A program made the translations under genes and the position numbers. A stretch of 64,000 bases of DNA from Streptomyces sp. NBC_01317 (GTDB taxonomy: Bacteria > Actinomycetota > Actinomycetes > Streptomycetales > Streptomycetaceae), in assembly GCF_035961655.1 (NCBI RefSeq), contig NZ_CP108393.1, positions 5,165,001 to 5,229,000 of the forward strand, written 5' to 3'. Below the pieces are notes generated by a model that was given only the letters and a program-made list of their open reading frames with translations, was not told the DNA's origin and did no database searches. The stretch's first letter is position 1. Each line of letters starts with the position of its first letter. This document shows positions 9,895-18,746 of the stretch, piece after piece.

Positions 9895-11826
9895 GTGCAG
9901 CAACGTGTGTCCACACCGGTCTCGGGGAGCGGCGCGCCGCCCCCCGTACAGGAGCCCGTACCAAAGGCGGCGGACACCTCCCGGACGGTGGACGAGCCAC
10001 TCCCCGGGCGCACGACGAAGACTCCGTTCCGTCCCCAACGGCTCTTCTCCTGGCTCCCGTTGGTTGTCGGCGGCGGGCTGTGGGCGTGGTCGTTACCCCG
10101 GATCGGGTTCCGCGACATCGGGGAGTTCGGGCTCCTCGACCGCTTCCCGGTCGTCTTCTACGTCTCGCTGGTCGTCCTCTCGGCCGGCTTCCTGGTCAGC
10201 CTGCGCCGGGCCGGTACGGCGCCCTGGTGGCCGCTGACCTACTGCGTCGCCATGCTGGTGGCGCTCAAGGCCCCACCGGCCCTGCTGTACGACTCGGTGC
10301 GCTACGCCTGGGCGTCGAAGCACGACGCCGTGATCGCCCGGCTGCTGGCCGAGGGCACCTTCCATCCGTACACCGAACTGTCCGGCGGGATGTCGGCGTA
10401 CGACCAGTGGCCCGGCTTCTTCTCCCTCAACGCGGCGCTGATCAGGGCGTTCGGGGTGGAGGGCGCCGCCGCGTACACCAACTGGGCGCCGGTCGCCTTC
10501 GGGTTGCTGATGATGCCGGTCCTGGTGCTCATCTACCGCACGTTCACGGACGACCGGCGCCTGGTGTGGACGGCGGTCTGGATCTTTCAGCTCGCCAACT
10601 GGGTGGGCCAGGACTACCTGGCTCCGCAGGCCTTCGCGTATCTGCTGTTCCTGACCGTGTTCGCCGTGGTCGTACGGCACTTCGTGCGGCCGGGCTCGGC
10701 CGGGCGGCTGCGTGAACGCGCCCATCTCGACCCGGCGGCGGCGTCCGTGCCGCCGTCCGCCACGCGCCGTCAGCGGGCGATCGGGGTGGCGGTGCTCGTC
10801 CCGCTGATCGCCGCGGTCAACGCCTCGCACCAACTGACGCCCGTCATGCTCTGCATGACCCTGATGGCGCTCTGCCTCACCCGCCGCTACCGCAATCTCG
10901 GGCTGCTGGTGGTGACCGGGGTGGTGATGCTCGTCTGGGACCTGACGATGGGCCGCCCGCTGTTCCTGGACACGCTCGGTACGCTGCGGGACTCGGCGGG
11001 CCAGCTGCTCCAGAACTCCCGCCCCGGGTTCGCCGGTGAACCGAGCGGTCCCGGGCCGGAGTTGGTGGGCGCGGCCAACATCCTCATGGTGGCCGCGCTC
11101 GCCGTGCTGGCCGGGGCGGCCGTACTGCTGCGGCGCAGGCTGACGCACAGCGCGCTGCCGCTGCTGCTGGCGGCGGCGGCGCCGGTGCCGCTCTTCGCGG
11201 TCAACGACTACGGCGGCGAAATGCTGTTCCGCGTCTACCTGTTCGGGCTGCCGGGCACGGCGTTCTTCGCCGCCGCCGCGCTGGTCCCCGCGGTCGCCGG
11301 GGCGGGCCGGGCGCGCCGCCTCGCGCGCCGGGCGGCGGTGGTGGCGCTGCCGGTCGCGCTGGTCGCCCTGCTGGCCGGCTTCCTGCCCTCGTACTACGGC
11401 AAGGAAGGCATGCAGTACGCGCCGCCCGAGGAGACCGCGCTGGTCGAACGCGCCTACGACCGGGCGCCGGAGGGATCGCTGATCCTCGCGACCACGGGGT
11501 CCTTCCCGGGGGCGTACCACCGCTACGACCGGTACGAACGGTGGTTCTTCACGGAGCAGGAGGTGCCGGAGAACCTGAAGATGCTCAAGGACCCGGCGGG
11601 CTACCTGGACGCGGGCATCCCGCCCGGCCGGACCGCGTACGTGATCCTCACCCCGACGCAGGAGGAGGCGACCATCGGCGAGGGCTACCTGCCGGCCGGC
11701 AGCTTCGCGCGCATGAGCGAGGCGCTGAAGCGCTCACCGCACTTCCGCGTGGTGGAGGAGAGCCGGTACGGCCTGGTCCTGGAACACGTCGAGCCCCCCG
11801 CCCCCACCGCACCCGCCACCCCCTGA
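9895..11826 (+). CDS. large polytopic membrane protein, candidate polymerase or GT-C glycosyltransferase
   Basis: A 643-residue protein with about ten to twelve hydrophobic segments from residue ~50 to ~500 and a hydrophilic C-terminal domain of about 130 residues. The layout matches GT-C glycosyltransferases or Wzy-type polymerases/ligases, but I see no diagnostic motif. GTG at 9895 follows GGGGGGAG (9880-9887) by 7 nt. One rare TTA leucine codon lies at 10093-10095, which would make translation depend on the bldA-type tRNA. A 137-nt gap separates it from the deacetylase and may hold its own promoter. Confidence 0.7.
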   Translation: MQQRVSTPVSGSGAPPPVQEPVPKAADTSRTVDEPLPGRTTKTPFRPQRLFSWLPLVVGGGLWAWSLPRIGFRDIGEFGLLDRFPVVFYVSLVVLSAGFLVSLRRAGTAPWWPLTYCVAMLVALKAPPALLYDSVRYAWASKHDAVIARLLAEGTFHPYTELSGGMSAYDQWPGFFSLNAALIRAFGVEGAAAYTNWAPVAFGLLMMPVLVLIYRTFTDDRRLVWTAVWIFQLANWVGQDYLAPQAFAYLLFLTVFAVVVRHFVRPGSAGRLRERAHLDPAAASVPPSATRRQRAIGVAVLVPLIAAVNASHQLTPVMLCMTLMALCLTRRYRNLGLLVVTGVVMLVWDLTMGRPLFLDTLGTLRDSAGQLLQNSRPGFAGEPSGPGPELVGAANILMVAALAVLAGAAVLLRRRLTHSALPLLLAAAAPVPLFAVNDYGGEMLFRVYLFGLPGTAFFAAAALVPAVAGAGRARRLARRAAVVALPVALVALLAGFLPSYYGKEGMQYAPPEETALVERAYDRAPEGSLILATTGSFPGAYHRYDRYERWFFTEQEVPENLKMLKDPAGYLDAGIPPGRTAYVILTPTQEEATIGEGYLPAGSFARMSEALKRSPHFRVVEESRYGLVLEHVEPPAPTAPATP

Positions 11827-11842
11827 CGTGGAGGCCGCCGCG

Positions 11843-12811
11843 ATGCGACCAGGAGACCCCGAGAACGACCTCGCCACGGGCGGGACGCCGCGCGTCGGAG
11901 ACGCGACCACCGAGCGGGCGCGCGCGGCCGTGGACGCCGCGGACCCCGCCCCCGCAGGCCCGCGCCCGAAGCCCGCCGACCCAAAGGCGGGGGCGGTACC
12001 CACGGCGCCGCTGACCGCGCCTGGGCGCCCTGCGGCACCCAAGCGACGTGCCACGTCTGACCGACCTGCCGAGCCCGCCTCGCCCGCAGCATCCGCCGAA
12101 CCGGCCCCGGCGATCGCGCCTCCCGCGCCTGCGGCGCCCGAACCGCCCGCCGAGGTCGCCTCGCCCGCAGTGGCGGTGGCGTCCGTCGAGCCCGGCCCTC
12201 GGGTTGCGCCTGCCGCGCCTGTGGCGCCCAAGTCGCCTGCTGGGCCCGACTCGCCCGCAGCGGCGGTAGCGTCCGTCGAGCCCGGGCCGCCGGTTGCGTC
12301 TGCCGCGTCTGAGCGACCCGTCGAGGCCGCTCCGGCCGCGGTGGCCGCCGCGCCCCCCGCCCCCGCGTTCCCCCGCCGCGCCCCCGGCATCCTCCCGCCG
12401 CGCGACCACTTCGCTCTTCGGACCGTCCTCGCACTCTCCGGCTGGGCGGCCCTCGCCGCCACCGCGCTGCCCGACGGGGCGCCGTTGCGGTGGATACCGG
12501 TTCTCCTCTTCGTCGGCCTCGGCCCCGGCCTCGCCCTGCTGCTCCCGCAGCCGCCGCGCCCCGCCGCGCGGCTGGAGGTGCTGGCGCTCGCCGCGCCCCT
12601 GAGTCTGTCCCTCGCGACGCTCGCCGCCACCGCGCTGTTCCTGGTGTCCGGTTTCTCGGCCACCCTCTTCCTCGCCTCGCTCGCCACCGTCACCACCCTC
12701 GCGAGCCTCCTGCCGGCCCTCCCGCTCCCCGCCGCGACACGCGGCGCCGCCGAGCGCGGGACGCCCGAACCGGATCCGACTCCCGCACCTGACCCCGAGG
12801 CGCCTCGATGA
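11843..12811 (+). CDS. Ala/Pro-rich membrane protein of the polysaccharide cluster
   Basis: A 322-residue protein. The first ~165 residues are a disordered Ala/Pro/Glu tract with partly repeated units such as ASVEPGP. Three or four hydrophobic helices follow (ALSGWAALAATALP, WIPVLLFVGLGPGLALLL, APLSLSLATLAATALFLV and a fourth), and then a Pro/Asp tail. The ATG at 11843 has GGAGG 8 nt upstream; an earlier in-frame GTG at 11828 overlaps that site. It is coupled by ATGA to the next gene. I do not recognise the family; a membrane scaffold for glycan export is only a guess. Confidence 0.7.
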   Translation: MRPGDPENDLATGGTPRVGDATTERARAAVDAADPAPAGPRPKPADPKAGAVPTAPLTAPGRPAAPKRRATSDRPAEPASPAASAEPAPAIAPPAPAAPEPPAEVASPAVAVASVEPGPRVAPAAPVAPKSPAGPDSPAAAVASVEPGPPVASAASERPVEAAPAAVAAAPPAPAFPRRAPGILPPRDHFALRTVLALSGWAALAATALPDGAPLRWIPVLLFVGLGPGLALLLPQPPRPAARLEVLALAAPLSLSLATLAATALFLVSGFSATLFLASLATVTTLASLLPALPLPAATRGAAERGTPEPDPTPAPDPEAPR

Positions 12812-13881
12812 CCGAGCGGCCGCACCGGGACGCCCGTGGGGCCGCCCTCCTCGCTCTCGCCCTGACCGCCGTCGGCGCGCTGCTCACCGGAGCCGGGCTC
12901 TGGATCGACCGGCAGGAGAACGCGCCCACTCCACAGGCGAGTTGCGCCCCCACCACCCTGCTGGAACCGCCGTGCGGAGCCTGGTGGGGCGCCTACGTCC
13001 CGTACGCGAAGAACGGGTCGCTCACCGACGCCGTCCACAGCCTGGAGAAGAAGATCGGGCGCAGGCTCGACCTTGTCTACAACTACCACGACATGTCCGG
13101 CACCGCCCGCGACGGGACGCTGCTCACCCCCGACGAGAAGGAGTTGGGCGAGGACCGCATGCTGATGCTCGCCTGGGAGTCCACCGTGTGGACCGAGCCG
13201 CACCACCGCAACTGGACCGAGAAGCAACTCGGTTGGGACAAGGTCGCCGCCGGTGACTTCGACGAGGAGATCATCGATCCGCAGGCCCGCCGCCTCAAGG
13301 CGTACGGCAAACGCGTCTTCTTCTCCTTCGACCAGGAGACCGACTTCCGCACCCCCGACGCCGGCACCCCCGAGGAGTTCGTCGCCGCCTACCGCCACAT
13401 CCACGACCGGTTCAGGCAACTCGGCGTGGACAACGTGGTGTGGGTGTGGACGGTGTCCGGCTACCTCGGGAACGCCGGGCTGATGAAGAAGCTCTACCCG
13501 GGGGACGCGTACGTCGACTGGATCGGCATGGACCAGTACAACTACTTCCAGTGCCACGACTCCCCGGACTGGCTCGACTTCGACCGCAGCCAGCGCCCGT
13601 CGTACGACTGGCTCCGCGCGAACATCTCCGACTCCAAGCCGGTGATGCTCGCCGAGTTCAGTACGGCGCCCGACCCGGCCACGCCCGACCGGCAACGCGG
13701 TTGGTACGAGGCCATCCCCAAGACGGCACCCACCCTGCCGAAGGTGAAGGCGCTGGTGCACTGGAACCGTCCGATACCCGGCGCCCACTGCGACCTGACC
13801 GTCAACAAGGGCCCGGCACTGGAGGGTTACCGGGAGGCGGGCCGTGACGGCTACTTCAATCAGCCGTTGCCCCGGCGGTAG
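12808..13881 (+). CDS. secreted GH26-like glycoside hydrolase
   Basis: A 357-residue protein with an N-terminal hydrophobic segment (ALLALALTAVGALLTGAGL) acting as signal or anchor, then a TIM-barrel-like domain. VFFSFDQETDF is placed like the GH26 acid/base strand and PVMLAEFST like the nucleophile strand; WGAYVPY near the start is also GH26-like. It probably cuts a mannan- or glucan-like polymer outside the membrane. In EPS clusters such enzymes trim or release the product. Its last 26 nt overlap the 3' end of the opposing flippase gene. Confidence 0.75.
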   Translation: MTERPHRDARGAALLALALTAVGALLTGAGLWIDRQENAPTPQASCAPTTLLEPPCGAWWGAYVPYAKNGSLTDAVHSLEKKIGRRLDLVYNYHDMSGTARDGTLLTPDEKELGEDRMLMLAWESTVWTEPHHRNWTEKQLGWDKVAAGDFDEEIIDPQARRLKAYGKRVFFSFDQETDFRTPDAGTPEEFVAAYRHIHDRFRQLGVDNVVWVWTVSGYLGNAGLMKKLYPGDAYVDWIGMDQYNYFQCHDSPDWLDFDRSQRPSYDWLRANISDSKPVMLAEFSTAPDPATPDRQRGWYEAIPKTAPTLPKVKALVHWNRPIPGAHCDLTVNKGPALEGYREAGRDGYFNQPLPRR

Positions 13882-16054
13882 CCCGTACAAGAAAGGCCCT
13901 CACGGCGAGCGTCGCGCCCGCCACCCCCGCCAGCCCCACGAACACCGGCACAGGCGCGGCGGCGAACGGCTGCTGCGCCGCCCAGCCGGTGATCACCAGC
14001 ACCCACAAAACCCCGGCCGTGACCCGGCCGTCGGCCCGTACCGCCCACAGGGCCAGGGCGGCCAGCCCGAGACACAGCAGTTGCAGCGCCACCGGCAGAG
14101 CGCGCAGGACGTCGTCCCGGTCGAACCGCCCCCCGCCCACGTAGAGATCCAGTAGGTCCGCCAGGACGTCCACGACCGGGCCGTGCCAGAGCCCCGACGC
14201 CCGGTCCGGCTGTACGCCCAGCAGCGGCGGCGCCGAGTGCAGCGAAGCGAAACTGATCAGCAACCCGGTCCCGAGCAGCATCGGCCGGGGCCGGACCAGC
14301 GAGGCGGCGGCGCACTGGACGACGATCAGCAACACACCCCCGGCGACGGTGAGCGGAGGCAGCGCGTCGAACAACTCCCGCCCGGTGAGCCGGTCCTGGC
14401 CGAGCGGGACCACGCGCGCCAGCGGGGACCAGAACAGCCCGGCGCCCAGCCCGAGCAGCAGCCACAGCAGAGTGATCCAGCGCTCCTCACGCTCGCGAGC
14501 ACGACTCCGGGACACGGGCGGCCGCGCGGCTCGCCTACGTACGACCGCCCTCGGCGCCTGCGCCGGCCCGACCGCCCCCACCGCAATCCCGAGAGCCGGT
14601 CTGCCCGTGTCGCGGTGGTGGCGCACGCTGTGCGGATACGCCGCCTGCCGCGCCCAGTTGGTGCCGTACTCGTCGTCCGCCGGTACTGTCCCCCGCCGGG
14701 GATCCTCCCGCCGCCGCACCACCCGCGTCAGCCAGGTGGCACGCGGCGGCCGGCCGCTGAGCGCCGCCCGCAGCCCCGGCGCCGCGACCAGCGCGACCAG
14801 CGTCATCGACCCCAGCATCGCCAGGCCCGCCCCGGAGATCCCCGTCGGCCCGAGCAGGAACATCGCGCTGCCCAGCACCAGCAGACACATGGCGCCCTGG
14901 AGGACGGCGAGCATGCCGGTACGGCCCTGGACCCGCAGCACCCCGATGTACAACTCCACGACCACGCGCGGCAGGGCGGCGGCGGCCAGCAGCCGCAGCA
15001 CAGTGGTGCCGTGCTCGGCGTAGTCGGGTCCGAAGGGAGCCAGCACCTGCGGCGCGAAGACCACCAGCACCAGGACGACGGGCACCAGCAGGACCGCCAT
15101 CCGGCGCAGCGCCCCCCGTACCCCCTCGGCCAGCCGCTCCGGGCTGTGCGAGGCGTGCGCGGTGAGCGAGGAGGCCATGTTGATGGCCATGAACTCCATC
15201 GTGCCGCCGACGGTGTACGCCGTGTAGAAGAAGGCGTTGTGCGCCGCGTCGAAGCGGACCGCGACCATCACCGGCAGCAGATTGATCATCGCGAGGCTGA
15301 ACAGCGCCCCCACGGAATCCCCGGCGAGGAACCGCCCGATGTCCGAGAGGCTGAGCGGTTCACGGTTGTGGTCGGCCGCGGCCTGCCGGGGGATGAGCTT
15401 GCGGAAGATCAGCCAGCCGAGCGGCAGGACGGACAGGGCGATGGCGGCGGCCCACGAGACAAAAACCCCGAGCACGGGCATCGCGGTGGCGAACGCGACG
15501 AGCAGCAGCAGCTTCCCGATGGAGAAGACGGCGTTGCCGACCGGCACCCAGAAGGCTTTCCGCAGGCCGGTCAGGACACCGTCCTGGAGGGTGAGCAGCG
15601 CCCAGGTCACGCAGGACGCGGTGAAGACGAGTCCGGCGGTGAGCCCGTCGAGAGGCGCGTACGACGGACCCCAGAGGTCGAGGGTCAGCAGGAACACCAC
15701 ACAGGCGACACAGACGACCAGCGAGCTGACGGCGTACGCGCGCAGGACCAGCGAGCCGGTGGCGCGCCCGGCCCGGGGCACGTACCGCACCACCGCGCCG
15801 ATCATGGTGGTGGCGGTGATCGAGGCGAGCAGCCGCATCGCGGCGATGGCGGCGGAGCCCTGCCCGACGGCCTCTTCCGTGTAGTAGCGGGCGGCGACGA
15901 GCCAGAATCCCAGGCCCAGGGCGGCGGAGACGCCGGTGGAGAGCATGAGCGCGTAGGCGTTACGGAACATCGAGTCGTGCCCGGCCCGCGCGGCGGCGTC
16001 CGGCTTCCCCCCGGCCGGGCCGGCGGGACCGCGCAGCCGGGTGGTCTCGGCCAC
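13856..16054 (-). CDS. Wzx-like polysaccharide flippase fused to a second membrane domain
   Basis: A 732-residue protein. Residues ~30-440 form a 12-14 helix MATE/Wzx-type lipid-linked oligosaccharide translocase (GFWLVAARYYTEEAVGQGSA is typical). After a basic linker of ~80 residues, residues ~515-730 hold about six more hydrophobic helices of unknown family. Flippases are normally ~450 residues, so the C-terminal part is an extra domain. The GTG at 16054 lies just after the aminotransferase stop (16056); its start signal is weak and an ATG about 28 codons in is possible. The 3' end overlaps the GH26 gene tail-to-tail. Confidence 0.75.
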   Translation of the reverse strand: MAETTRLRGPAGPAGGKPDAAARAGHDSMFRNAYALMLSTGVSAALGLGFWLVAARYYTEEAVGQGSAAIAAMRLLASITATTMIGAVVRYVPRAGRATGSLVLRAYAVSSLVVCVACVVFLLTLDLWGPSYAPLDGLTAGLVFTASCVTWALLTLQDGVLTGLRKAFWVPVGNAVFSIGKLLLLVAFATAMPVLGVFVSWAAAIALSVLPLGWLIFRKLIPRQAAADHNREPLSLSDIGRFLAGDSVGALFSLAMINLLPVMVAVRFDAAHNAFFYTAYTVGGTMEFMAINMASSLTAHASHSPERLAEGVRGALRRMAVLLVPVVLVLVVFAPQVLAPFGPDYAEHGTTVLRLLAAAALPRVVVELYIGVLRVQGRTGMLAVLQGAMCLLVLGSAMFLLGPTGISGAGLAMLGSMTLVALVAAPGLRAALSGRPPRATWLTRVVRRREDPRRGTVPADDEYGTNWARQAAYPHSVRHHRDTGRPALGIAVGAVGPAQAPRAVVRRRAARPPVSRSRAREREERWITLLWLLLGLGAGLFWSPLARVVPLGQDRLTGRELFDALPPLTVAGGVLLIVVQCAAASLVRPRPMLLGTGLLISFASLHSAPPLLGVQPDRASGLWHGPVVDVLADLLDLYVGGGRFDRDDVLRALPVALQLLCLGLAALALWAVRADGRVTAGVLWVLVITGWAAQQPFAAAPVPVFVGLAGVAGATLAVRAFLVRATAGATAD

Positions 16055-16055
16055 C

Positions 16056-17276
16056 TCAGCCGCGCCCGTCCCACACGGCCGGCCGGGCGCCGGTCGCGGT
16101 GAGCACGCGGATGATCTCGTCGGCGCGGCGCGGGTCGGCGGGCAGGGCGTGCCGGGCGAACCAGGCGGCGGGGGCGGGGTGCGGGGACGGATCGGTGAAG
16201 ACCTCGCCCGCGTAGGTGTCGAGCGGGGGGTCGTAGAGGTAGCCGGTGGTGATACGGCGCCGGGCGAGGGCGGCGATGGCCGCGTCACGGTCTTCGACGA
16301 GGAGGGGGACGCGGAAGAGGGGTTGAACCTCGCCCCGATCCTGACTCCGGCGGCCACCCCAGGGGGTGTCCCACAGCCTTTCCGTGCCCGCCCGGTGGGC
16401 GTCCAGGCGGGTGTCGAGTCCGGAGAGCAGCCGTTCCGTACGTCTCAGACGGGTGCGCCCCGGCCGCAGCCGGTAGTCGTGCATGTCGACGCGCACCCAG
16501 GAGTGGAATTCGCTCAGCCCCGGCTCCCCGGCCAGCGCCTGCTTGAGGTCACCGGCCCGCAGCGGCATCCGGATCGCCTCGCGCTCCTCCTGGCCGAGCG
16601 CGCGTAACGCGGCGCGGGCGGCCCGTACGAGACGCAGCGCGCGTACGCCGGCCTCGGCGTAGGGGCGTACGGCGTAGGCGAGTTCGGCGCGGAGCCGGGT
16701 GGGCATCAGCAACTCATCGCGGGCCAGGGCCAGTTCCGTACGAAGAGCGGGATCCGCGACGGCGAGGAAACCACCGGTCTTGGCCCCCACGTGCTTGGAG
16801 AGGCTGAACACGGACGCGTCCCCGAAGCCGCCGACGGGCCGTCCCGCCACCGCACTGCCGATGGCGTGCGCGGCGTCCTCGATCAGCGGAATCCCCAACG
16901 TGTCGCAGCGGGCACGCAGTTCGGGTGCCGGATCGGGATTGCCGTACAGATTGGTGGTCAGTACGGCGGACAGTCCCCGCCAGTCGGAGTCCGGCACGCG
17001 GTCGAGGTCGATCGACCCGTCGTGCGGATGCAACGGGGCCTGTACGGGCCGCAGTCCGGCGGCGAGCACGACGAAGAAGATGACGTCGTCGTTGACCGGC
17101 GACATGAGGACCCGCCCGCCGGGCGGGCACCAGTGGCGCAGGGCGAGGTACAGCCCGAACCGGCACGACGGCACATAAAGACATTCCCTGCCGAGGCGAC
17201 GGCGCATGAGCGACTCCAGACCGGAGTAGACCGTGCGCGCACTGAACTCCGCCGGGCAGCTCTCCCCAAGAGCCAT
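16056..17276 (-). CDS. DegT/DnrJ/EryC1-family PLP aminotransferase
   Basis: A 406-residue sugar-aminotransferase-like enzyme. It has the fold-type I pattern: LTTNLYGNPD, then EDAAHAIGS (PLP-ring Asp) and VFSLSKHVGAKTGG with the Schiff-base lysine. Family members aminate keto-sugars bound to nucleotides, so the glycan may contain an amino sugar. ATG at 17276 follows AGGGGGGA by about 6 nt. A rare TTA codon sits at 16605-16607. It is the leading gene of a two-gene minus-strand unit with the flippase and is divergent from the kinase. Confidence 0.85.
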   Translation of the reverse strand: MALGESCPAEFSARTVYSGLESLMRRRLGRECLYVPSCRFGLYLALRHWCPPGGRVLMSPVNDDVIFFVVLAAGLRPVQAPLHPHDGSIDLDRVPDSDWRGLSAVLTTNLYGNPDPAPELRARCDTLGIPLIEDAAHAIGSAVAGRPVGGFGDASVFSLSKHVGAKTGGFLAVADPALRTELALARDELLMPTRLRAELAYAVRPYAEAGVRALRLVRAARAALRALGQEEREAIRMPLRAGDLKQALAGEPGLSEFHSWVRVDMHDYRLRPGRTRLRRTERLLSGLDTRLDAHRAGTERLWDTPWGGRRSQDRGEVQPLFRVPLLVEDRDAAIAALARRRITTGYLYDPPLDTYAGEVFTDPSPHPAPAAWFARHALPADPRRADEIIRVLTATGARPAVWDGRG

Positions 17277-17367
17277 TCCGATTCCCCCCTGCCCCGGGCT
17301 CAATGTGGCCCATACCGGACGGCCCCGTCAATAAGGCGGCAGGACCGGACCCCCCGGCCGCTGTCGG

Positions 17368-17373
17368 TACGAT
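17368..17373 (+). promoter_or_regulatory. -10 box for a probably leaderless transcript
   Basis: TACGAT ends 6 nt before the ATG at 17380, so transcription should begin at or next to the start codon. No convincing -35 box is visible at the usual distance. Confidence 0.5.
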
Positions 17374-17379
17374 CCACAG

Positions 17380-17907
17380 ATGCGGCGCGTTCTGGTGGTG
17401 GGCATCAGCGGGGCCGGCAAGTCCACGCTGGCGCGGACCCTGGCCGGCGAACTCGCCCTGCCCTACTACGAGATGGACGCACTGCACTTCACAGGCCCCG
17501 ACTGGGCGGTGGACGAGGACTTCGCGTCGCGGGTCGCCGACATCGCGGCCTCCCCGGCCTGGATCTTCGACTCGTTCGGCTACCCCGAGGTCCGCGACCT
17601 GCTGTGGGAACACGCCGACACGGTGATCTGGCTGGACTACCCGAGGCGGGTGGTGATGCCCAGGGTGCTGCGGAGATCGCTGAGGCGGACCGTACGCCGG
17701 GAACGCATCTTCGGCGGCAACAGGGAGACGCTGGCGGGCTGGTTCAGCCGAGACCACCCGGCGTGGTGGGCGTGGTCCCAGCACGGAGCGCGGCGGACGG
17801 ACATACACGCCCGGACGACGAATCCCCGCTTCGCCCCACTGAGGGTGGTGCGGTTCGGTGGGCCGGGGGAGGCGGGTGCGTGGGTGAGGGGGCGGGGGTG
17901 GGGGTGA
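17380..17907 (+). CDS. P-loop kinase (adenylate-kinase-like/topology modulation family)
   Basis: A 175-residue ATP-binding protein with Walker A GISGAGKST at residues 8-16. YYEMDALHFTGPDW and VIWLDYPRRVV follow, as in the small AAA-type proteins annotated as shikimate/adenylate-kinase-like or DNA topology modulation proteins. The substrate is unknown. The last ~15 residues are Gly/Arg-rich and run into the G-rich simple-sequence DNA that follows, so the natural C-terminus may have been altered by that repeat. It converges on the sigma-factor gene across the first repeat island. Confidence 0.75.
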   Translation: MRRVLVVGISGAGKSTLARTLAGELALPYYEMDALHFTGPDWAVDEDFASRVADIAASPAWIFDSFGYPEVRDLLWEHADTVIWLDYPRRVVMPRVLRRSLRRTVRRERIFGGNRETLAGWFSRDHPAWWAWSQHGARRTDIHARTTNPRFAPLRVVRFGGPGEAGAWVRGRGWG

Positions 17908-17957
17908 GGGTGGGGTTTGGGAGGGGGTTTGGGTTTGGGTTTGGGTGCGGGTTCGGG
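17882..17957. repeat. G-rich tract with TTTGGG repeats
   Basis: The plus strand runs through many G3-G5 blocks, including three consecutive TTTGGG units, at the 3' end of the kinase gene. This could form G-quadruplexes. A matching C-rich hexanucleotide tract lies at the other end of the island (19101-19175), just beyond the sigma-factor stop. Confidence 0.7.
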
Positions 17958-18296
17958 CCGAGGGGTAGTCGGGGGTGGCCGGGTTGTGTGGTTCGGGTGG
18001 GGCCGCCCCTTGTTGTTGATTGTCGCGGGGCCGGGGTGGGCGTCAAGGGCGCTCCTGCGGAGCGTCGGCTTCGCCGATTCCACTGCGTTCCACCCTTGAC
18101 GCCCACCCCGGCCCCGCTAGGGAAGGCTGGGGGGGGCGGCCCGGGGGGAGGGGTCCCCGGGGGCTTGTCTGTCCCTGGTGTTTCGTCGCGGTCCGCGCCT
18201 TTCGGCGGGGTGTTGCGCACCACTTGAATGGGGCAGTCGGTCTCGTCTCGGCGGCTGACCACCGTCCGTTGGCGGGCGCACAAGCACCGTGTCTGT
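17950..18296 (+). repeat. left arm of a 347-bp imperfect inverted repeat
   Basis: The reverse complement of this arm matches 18747-19093 over its full length at roughly 80-85% by eye. Inside it, 18027-18049 pairs perfectly with 18093-18115 (23-bp stem, GGGGCCGGGG pairing with CCCCGGCCCC), leaving a 43-nt loop with two smaller hairpins. The short open frames across it look like repeat artefacts rather than genes. Confidence 0.85.
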
Positions 18297-18299
18297 GGT

Positions 18300-18700
18300 G
18301 AGTGGGTGGTGGGGCGGAAGGGGTAGGGACAGGCGGCTGGTCTGGCCTGTTTCGGTGGGTTGTTTGCTCTGAGAGCCCTTTAACGCAACACAGGACACAA
18401 GACTGGATGGGACGAGCCCCCCGGGAGTCCTCAAAGCTAGGGCAATTGGTGCATTTGGCCTGGTGGGGTGTGATGGTGGGCAGTCTTGGCGGCCGACTGC
18501 CGCCCACCGGCCCGTACGCGGGCGTCAAGCCGGAGCCGAGTGGGTGGTGGGGGTATACGCCGCGGGTGGGGAGGCTGCCGGGCCCGTTTCGGTGGGTTGT
18601 GTGCTGGCAGATCCCCTTAACGAAACACAGGACGCAAGACCAGGCGAAAGAGGCCCCCAATGAGCCTCAAAGCCTGGGCAAATAGGGCATTTGACCACCA
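18300..18700 (+). repeat. two diverged direct repeats at the centre of the inverted repeat
   Basis: Copy one (18300-18465) and copy two (18538-18700) share GAGTGGGTGGTGGGG, TTTCGGTGGGTTG, a segment of the form CTTAACGMAACACAGGAC and CCTCAAAGC followed by GGGCAA. By eye they are about 70-75% alike. No credible coding frame crosses both. With the arms they make up nearly all of the 1.28 kb between the kinase and the sigma factor. Confidence 0.7.
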
Positions 18701-18746
18701 GGGCGGGCCGGGGCCCTGCCCGACCCCGCAGCTGACCACGGATCTC

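Noticed and set aside
17744..18283. Minus-strand frame whose protein resembles the frame at 18758-19099
   Set aside because: The similarity follows from the DNA inverted repeat. The composition is Pro/Arg low-complexity, there is no start signal, and the preserved feature is base pairing rather than codons.
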